A stretch of DNA of 64,000 nucleotides from Apostichopus japonicus (taxonomy: Eukaryota; Echinodermata; Holothuroidea; Aspidochirotida; Stichopodidae), in NCBI RefSeq assembly GCF_037975245.1, contig NC_092572.1, forward strand, positions 31,159,989-31,223,988. The letters are read 5' to 3'. The position numbers were made by a program, and so were the translations under genes. Positions 57,661 to 64,000 of this stretch are shown piece by piece (position 1 is the stretch's first letter; every line of letters starts with the position of its first letter). Under the pieces are notes generated by a model, which did no database searches, had not been told where the DNA came from, and saw only the letters and a list, made by a program, of their open reading frames with translations.

Positions 57661-59399
57661 AATATTGAGTGTTTACTAACAGATAGCAAATTATAGTTAA
57701 GACCCCCCCCCCCTCCACAGTCTCGGGTAACGCACTCACTTTGCTGGTTCGGGGAAAATACGGAGGGGCTGGGAAAATATCGAATAATGAACTGTGCACA
57801 GATGGTGCCGGGTAATTTAATTGAATCCGGGTCCTAACCGTGTTGTCTCTGGACACTCATGCACCTATCGTCTATTTAATATTATTCTCAGCGATTTCAA
57901 ATCATTTAAAATCTAATTTGAAAACATCTAAACCCATTAATAAATTGGAGGGCATCACTGATGTCTTTACTATACCGGCGTTCCTCCGTTCATAGAAATC
58001 ATGGCTTGGTAAAATAAATCAACGGAAAACTAATTTGGAAATTACGAGCAATTTGAATGAACGAACATATTTTATTTCCGGGTTATTGAGGCCGTCACCC
58101 TAGAATTGTTTTTAAAATTTAGACTAACGCAAGGTTTTGCTAATAAATACTTTCTGTGAGGTTGAGACAATGAAATGACATGGAAGGGGGGGGGGGGGGG
58201 GAGATGGGAGTGCACCCGTACAGTGTGTCTCATTCTTCCACGGCAGAATACAAACCCCTATACTGACTATTGGAGGTGGGGAGGGGGTAGTATGTCACTG
58301 AGCTTTACCCTCCCTTTATTGGCTCCATTTATTGGCTATAGTTAATCTTGGAACATACTTTGCAGTTGACTCTAAAAACCTATCTAGCAATTCATGATTG
58401 TCAAATGTAAGTCACTGGAATATTTTTATTTTATTTGGGGGAGTAAGACAATATGAATTTGTTGCTAATTGATCAATAAACCGACCATACTTCTTGGCAA
58501 CATTGATAGTGTTGTGACATTTATTCAGGCTTTGCGTTCAGTTGACATTTTCACAAACCTTCCAAGAATTGCTGCAAATAAAATAACATATAATTGTAAA
58601 ATATAACCCAACACACCGATAGCAAATGTTTTGTTAATTCCTATGTTTTCAATTTCTTGATTTGACTTTAAATTTAGGGGAATTGTTTTATTTACTTTTT
58701 TAACAAATGAGCTATCAAAATTCCCGGGGTTACATGTTTTTAATCGATCAATTAACGGCTAATGATTCTTGTCACCGTTAATATTATTATGATATTTAGG
58801 CTAGCGTTCCCTCGACATTTTCACAAACCTTCATAGTTTGCTGCAAAGTCAAAGTAATATATCATTGTCATGTTCTTATGAAAATATAACCCTAGAGTGA
58901 CTTCACTAAGTGAAGGTTTGTGATTCTTAATGCTCAAGTCTTAAAATTTCGTCGCGCGGAGCCGTGTCACACTAACCTTTTGTTAAACAATAATGGGATT
59001 TTGTTTTAATTTTCGGCATCTGTAACTTACTGTCTAAATGGTAATTTGTCTATTCAAGCTTATGTCTTATACATTGCAATGGACGTTTAGTATCAACCAA
59101 CAATTATCAAAATCAACTAGAAAAGCTGATTCAAGTACAAATAAATGTATCCGTAGGTAACCCGTTTGTCTTGGTATATATATTAATGTTATAAACTCTG
59201 TACATTCAAAACATCTTATTGAGTTGTTTTTCTATTCTGTCCAATACTGAAATCCTATAAAAATGTAGTTTATTATTTGTATTAAAGAGTCAAGTTTTAT
59301 TTGCATATATTTAAATATCCTGCAATTGTTGTCTCTAAACTATACACATGGATGTAGCAGGACGCTCTAACTCTGACCAGCAACGATAATTATTGATTA

Positions 59400-59592
59400 A
59401 TAGAGGGCGTGCTCCATAGAACGTTTTTATGAAATATTAATGTTATATTAATGTTTTAACGAAAAAACTGTTTTGAAATAATAGCCTGAAAACGTTTTCG
59501 TTACATATTTATTACACCACAAATAACGTTATTAAAACAAAAGACGAAACGTTTTAATTACGTTTAAAAAACGTTTTTGTGTTTGCTGGGAT
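59400..59592. mobile_element. possible element end rich in AACGTTTT
   Basis: On the minus strand this begins CCCAGCAAACACAAAAACG and carries about six AACGTTTT/AAAACGTT motifs, similar in style to DNA-transposon subterminal arrays. No partner end or target duplication was found. Confidence 0.3.
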
Positions 59593-59597
59593 ATCGA

Positions 59598-59603
59598 AGA
59601 CGA

Positions 59604-59648
<45 letters not shown>

Positions 59649-59652
59649 TGAT
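59598..59652. repeat. (GAC)n microsatellite
   Basis: About 17 GAC triplets with a few GAT. Confidence 0.95.
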
Positions 59653-60495
59653 TATAATTATTTTTAGAATATCTATTGATCTCTTACTCCAGATAGATTG
59701 GAATTAATGAAGCCAACTCAGTAAGCTGAAGATAAAGTATTTAAATAAGTAGTATCAAAGGGATCACGAAAACGCAAAGGTTGAACACTGACATATTGAA
59801 ATATATTATACGAAATACTGAAAACAGGTAACGAGTCATCAGCGAAATATCAACGAGATTTAAGATATATAAAGAAAGAATAATAACTCTACGAACATAA
59901 TGGCTTCTTGCTTTTATATGAAGCAAAACAGATTGTCTAGCGTAAAAAAGAAACACAAAGTTAAGTCATCATAATAACCAGCAACGCATGCCACAGATAA
60001 CTTGTATTTAATTTGCATAAGAAAAGTTAAAGATTCTTTTACACTAGAACATCATAACCCTGTTTATTCAGTCGCAGTTTCCAGTGTTAGGTACCCCCCT
60101 CCCCTTCCCCTTCCCCTGTTTGCCTTGCTCCCCTTCATAAAGCCACATGGTAGCTGACGGGATCGTAGAGAGGAATGGTCAGTATAGGAGCAAACACGGT
60201 TGCTAGTTTCCTTATTTTACCAGTATGTAACAGTACTACCAGACCTACACGTATACCTATCAGCCTGGAATTTAAATGATGCAGTTACTGGGGATTGGAC
60301 GGGAGAACAGCCTTGGTATGAGAATAGACCGAATGAGAATTACCTGTGTAGAACATCGAATATAGAGTAAAGTCATTTTCTTCTCCTACAAAGTGACTTT
60401 ACCAATTTTGTTTTCGAATCTACTTATTTTGGGAAGTTTAAATTTCCAACACGTAAGAGCTCATTTTTTTTTTTAAATGCAACTAACAAGGCCCG

Positions 60496-60590
60496 GGAAG
60501 AGCTATTTTCGGCAATCCTCGGGAGGCAATTTTGTCAAGAATGTGTTTGTTCTGCTACACGCCAACTGATGGTGGCGCTCCGCTTAGGTA
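60496..60590 (-). repeat. shared cassette B, diverged
   Basis: CGGGAAGAGCTATTTTCGGC...CTGCTACACGCCAACTGATG...GCGCTCCGCTTAGGTA. A GGATCCGTCCCTG terminus follows at 60667-60679. Confidence 0.75.
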
Positions 60591-60827
60591 TTAATCATGA
60601 CAATTCCTGTACCTCGGAAAAACCTCACCGCCCCCTTCCTCTCCCCTCCGCTTTTCGAAAATCCTGGATCCGTCCCTGTGTGATAATGAAACCACCTTAA
60701 TTTATGTTAAATGTTAATGACAGATGTAAAAGGAAAAACGGGATTAAATGGTAAAAAGGCAAAGCCATTGTGTAAAGAATTTATTTAAAGATATAAGAAA
60801 ATACACAATTGCTGAACATCAATAACA

Positions 60828-62170
60828 GTTATCATTATTTTATTCAAGAGTTCTGATAGTCAACTCACGCATACAGAGCAACAGTAAACACGTCTTATGG
60901 CACTGGTTTTCCTTTCCTTTCCAATTATTTTGCTCGGTGACACGTTTTCACTTGAATTATTTTGGTGAATGTGTCGGCTTTGAAGAGGGGCCGTACAGGG
61001 AGTAGGTACTCCCCTCGCATTTAAAACTACATCATTACGGGTGCTTAGTTGTAAAATGATGTTATATTTGCAAGGTTTTTACAGGAGCAAAAAAAAGTTC
61101 AAAATCATTCATTTGTTATTACGCCTCTGCATACAAATTCCCCCTGCGTGTTCGTATGCTTGTGAGTGTTGTGCATTTACGACATCGTGTTATTTTAGAG
61201 CATAGTTTTGTAAACTGTACATATAAAGCACGTTAGGACCTACAGTCTGAACTCTGTTAGGACCTATATGACAGCACCCTCAGATAGGACACTGGAGAGC
61301 CCCATTGAAATCAAAATGACTCAATCAAATATCGAACGACTTTATTCTGTGCGTTCACTACATGGCGTGTAGAACTTCAGTTCATCATTCCTTGCGAGAC
61401 AATAATAATCAACATGTCTATCTAATCTAACAATGTTTTATCAACTTGATATTTGGAATGCTATATTTATTCTAACAATAACCATCACTTTACCATAACC
61501 AATATAATCGTGTGCTTAATTGAGGGCGTATGACATCTTCGGTGTAAGTGACCACCAGAGCGCGGACAAATGACTTGCTTTCGAGGGAGCTCGACCATCT
61601 CATTCAGAAGAAAGAGTGAACATTGAAACTAATCAGATCAAACAGCAAACTTGGTTGTGAGAGTATTGAATAATCTGATAAATATTGACTAATCTGATGA
61701 ATATTGACTAATCTGATAAATATGGTGCTTTTCGAATTTATTTGAATGATATAACTGGATTCAATTCTTTTTCGTTCTTCTTTAATAAAACTTAACAATC
61801 TCTGTCTAGTTGGGAATGGTTTTCGTCTGTCCATATCTCGTTCTACCAGGGACGGCGGAAGAGTTTTAAATCCTGAGGAGTGTGGGGGTGGGGTGGGGGG
61901 ACACACTCCAATGGGCAGTGGGGCTAAAGACCACCAAGTTATATATAAAATTTCCGGCAAAACTGTTTTCTGTGCATGCCGTACCACAAAATACAGCAAT
62001 GTTGAATGTACTGTTTTGACAAAAGAGAATATTCTAATTGTAATTACATTAATGTATTCAACAATATAGTACATCAAAATAAAAAAAGGGCATTTTTACA
62101 AAGTTACAAATTTATAAGAGGTCATTTGTGTTAGTAAAGATCATTTCGTATTACAAACAGGGGCACTTTT
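60828..62170. repeat. segmental duplicate, copy 2
   Basis: The counterpart of 52963-54362 plus 57309-57660 without the 2.9-kb nested stack. Confidence 0.65.
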
Positions 62171-62513
62171 GCGGGGTACTTTAAGTTTTATAAATCTTTC
62201 CCCCCCCCCCATCATTCCCCACCAGACACAGACACATCACTACAAGCTTCCTGTAAGCGCTCTGAATTTGTTCAATGTTACAATATGGTTGTACAGAAGG
62301 GCTGCAGGCGAAGTAAATGGCAAAACAAAGTTCACAATGATACTTGTTGCTGTCACTATACAGTGTACAGAATATTCAGTAAGGTCAATGTGCAACAGAG
62401 ATATGCTGAGTAATCTAACTAATTAACAGGAACGGATAGCCAATCAGAGACAAGCAGAGTATATAACGTATCTGGTAATATATACATGTATATAATAAAA
62501 TATCAAACAATCA

Positions 62514-62752
62514 CCTTAACTCAATAGAAAGAGTACTATAACAGAGTATGTTTTGATCCACATATATAAACAACTTTAAGCAAGTAAAGGTTAGGGTTAA
62601 CCTATAACCAAGACATGAATAACTGAACACCTTAATTCAAAAGAAAGAGTATTAGAATAGAGTATGTTTATATCCACATATATATAAACCACTTAAAGTA
62701 AGTTAGGGTTAGTGTTAACCTAACATTAAGACATTAAGAACTGAACAATTCA
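62514..62752. repeat. tandem duplication, two 120-bp units
   Basis: ACCTTAACTCAATAGAAAGAG...CACATATATAAAC...GTTAGGGTTAACCTA occurs twice in a row with small changes. Confidence 0.8.
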
Positions 62753-62970
62753 AAGCTGTATCTTACACATATCAGTCGTTGGTAATTATCATTAAGGTGT
62801 TATTGTCTATGAATTTGCTATTAAACTCATATAATGGTCATTTATGTACATTATTTATAATTACATTCAACTATTCCATTCTAAACATTTTCCTCTTGAC
62901 TCATTTTGTATCTGAGCCTAATCTAAGCCACTAAGTCCTGATACCCGTGATTGTCAACTGTATCGGATTA

Positions 62971-64000
62971 CACGCAAAAAAATGGAGTGTTGAATTTTAA
63001 CACTTTCCAGGTGTAGCCGTTCACCCTACACCTGAAGGGTTACTCTGACCCTGAGTAGGGTTACATAATTTATGTAGCGTGAATTTTTTAACACCTGCAG
63101 AAGTGTACTTTCAGTTCGAGTATTCTGATTGGTCAAACCTCCCGTCAGCTGGATTCTTAGTGTAAGTACCACCGTACCGTGAACACACATTTACCGTACC
63201 TAGCAATACTTGTACCAGTTTGTCGACATTTATCGTTACTAAATGTACTATAGTAACCACAGCCATATATACGTTCAAGCCACAAAACGTTACGTACTCA
63301 GTGTGCGATAACGAGCTACAATGGCATGAAAATGACGTTATAGGAGACTGGGGCCTGGAAGAATTGATTGAAAAATTCGAAGGTATGTTTTGATATTATG
63401 TAAGTGTACGTGACAAGAACGAGATATGCTTAGAGACCCACGACTAAGCTGGGTAGACGAATGCATTTGAATCGCTTGCGTTACGTAGACCTAACGTTAA
63501 AGTCATACTATAAGTTAATATAATAGGCTAGCTGCTGTTTGTCATAGTCAACTCATAATTGTCAACGAATCAGTGTAGCCTACATACAAGTAAACATTAA
63601 ACGGAATTGCCTTTCGGACGGACGGAGGACTTTGGTCTAGGCCTTTATTGTAATCTAGTGCATTCTATTCCTTTTTGTGCGTTAACCGTAACTTCGTATA
63701 CCCTGCGAGTCACTTTTTTTAAGTATTACTACTAGGCCTAGTACTAGTAGTAGTAGGGTATACTTAGGCTATTTCAAGACAATGCATTTTAAATAGCATC
63801 GGGCATGGGCCTATAGAACACGCTGGTACTATGTTCAATAAGGGATAAACATATATTCATGTAATGCAATATATAATTACCACTAATTGCCATTTTAGCT
63901 TGTAAGTTGTAGCAAGTAGGCCAAAGCTGATGTGGATTGGTGATACTTTTAGACCTAGGCCTAGGCCCAACTATAATTTAGCTATCTTATGGAAGTGATC
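62971..64000 (+). mobile_element. second SAMD3-like TIR element (left end, runs off window)
   Basis: TA, then CACGCAAAAAAATGGAGTG, the same layout as the 175-7410 element (TA/CACTCTAAAAACAG). Next come a palindrome GTGTTGAATTTTAACAC and clustered GGGTTAC/AGGTGTAG motifs with their complements. A SAM-like exon follows within 400 bp. The right end is outside the window, so the TIR pair cannot be shown. Confidence 0.55.
63300..63382 (+). CDS. SAM-like first visible exon of the second element (partial)
   Basis: The frame reads NELQWHENDVIGDWGLEELI then EKFEG and ends at a strong GTATGT donor (63383). 'W..E.GLEEL.EKF' is the usual start of a SAM domain and corresponds in place to MADIED...ESLHETFF of the first element. 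No in-frame ATG precedes it back to the stop at 63163, so either the start lies in an upstream exon (an ACTCAG acceptor is possible at 63300) or the start was mutated. Confidence 0.55.

Larger units (their letters stand above)
57661..60480. other. gene-free spacer
   Basis: No exon recognised. It contains G-runs near 58187 and a block at 59400-59592 dense in AACGTTTT. Confidence 0.4.

Overview
This is AT-rich animal genomic DNA with canonical GT-AG introns, no operons and no ribosome-binding-site structure. The mixture of Tx1/L1-like and CR1/L2/Rex1-like LINE fragments, many small hAT-type elements, and CTAACGTTA/TAGGCCTA-style AT-rich spacers suggests a marine invertebrate. An echinoderm such as a sea cucumber is my best guess, but this is an inference and not proven. 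Host coding content is very low. The one host gene I can support is on the + strand. Its last three coding exons (8745-8806, 23951-23986, 26793-26857) join in phase to give a 52-residue C-terminus, followed by a 3'UTR exon from 27355 with AATAAA at about 27672. Its first visible intron is 15.1 kb and is packed with transposons.

Layout. 175-7410 is a 7.2-kb element with terminal inverted repeats (TIRs) and flanking TA. It carries a multi-exon minus-strand gene of the multicopy 'SAMD3-like' family: a short N-terminal exon, several internal exons and a conserved terminal exon, with one in-frame stop. A second element of the same architecture starts at 62971, with a SAM-like first visible exon, and runs off the right edge. 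These two are the best candidates for an undescribed mobile system. 15228-18970 is a 3.7-kb element with about 1-kb inverted arms enclosing a decayed LINE reverse transcriptase. 18991-21070 is a 2.1-kb element with 11-bp TIRs and a 6-bp target duplication. It is followed by a 21-bp satellite (21080-21860).

From about 27.7 kb to 34.5 kb there is no gene, only minisatellites and one foldback element. 34.5-57.3 kb is a graveyard of hAT-type elements, many with readable target-site duplications (TSDs). The best examples are nested: 54369-57308 holds four elements inside one another, 37984-40971 holds at least four, 49441-51151 holds one, and 12827-13909 holds one. Paralogous empty sites within this same window support several insertions. 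A conserved roughly 95-bp cassette (ACTATCTAAGCGGAGC...) recurs at least 11 times inside elements whose terminal repeats differ. A 5'-truncated CR1/L2/Rex1-like LINE lies at 47.4-48.9 kb and begins with a long perfect hairpin. The 52.9-57.7 kb and 60.8-62.2 kb regions are diverged duplicates of each other, and the nested stack is inserted only in the first.

All calls come from reading the sequence. Family names rest on recalled motif patterns, not on a database search.
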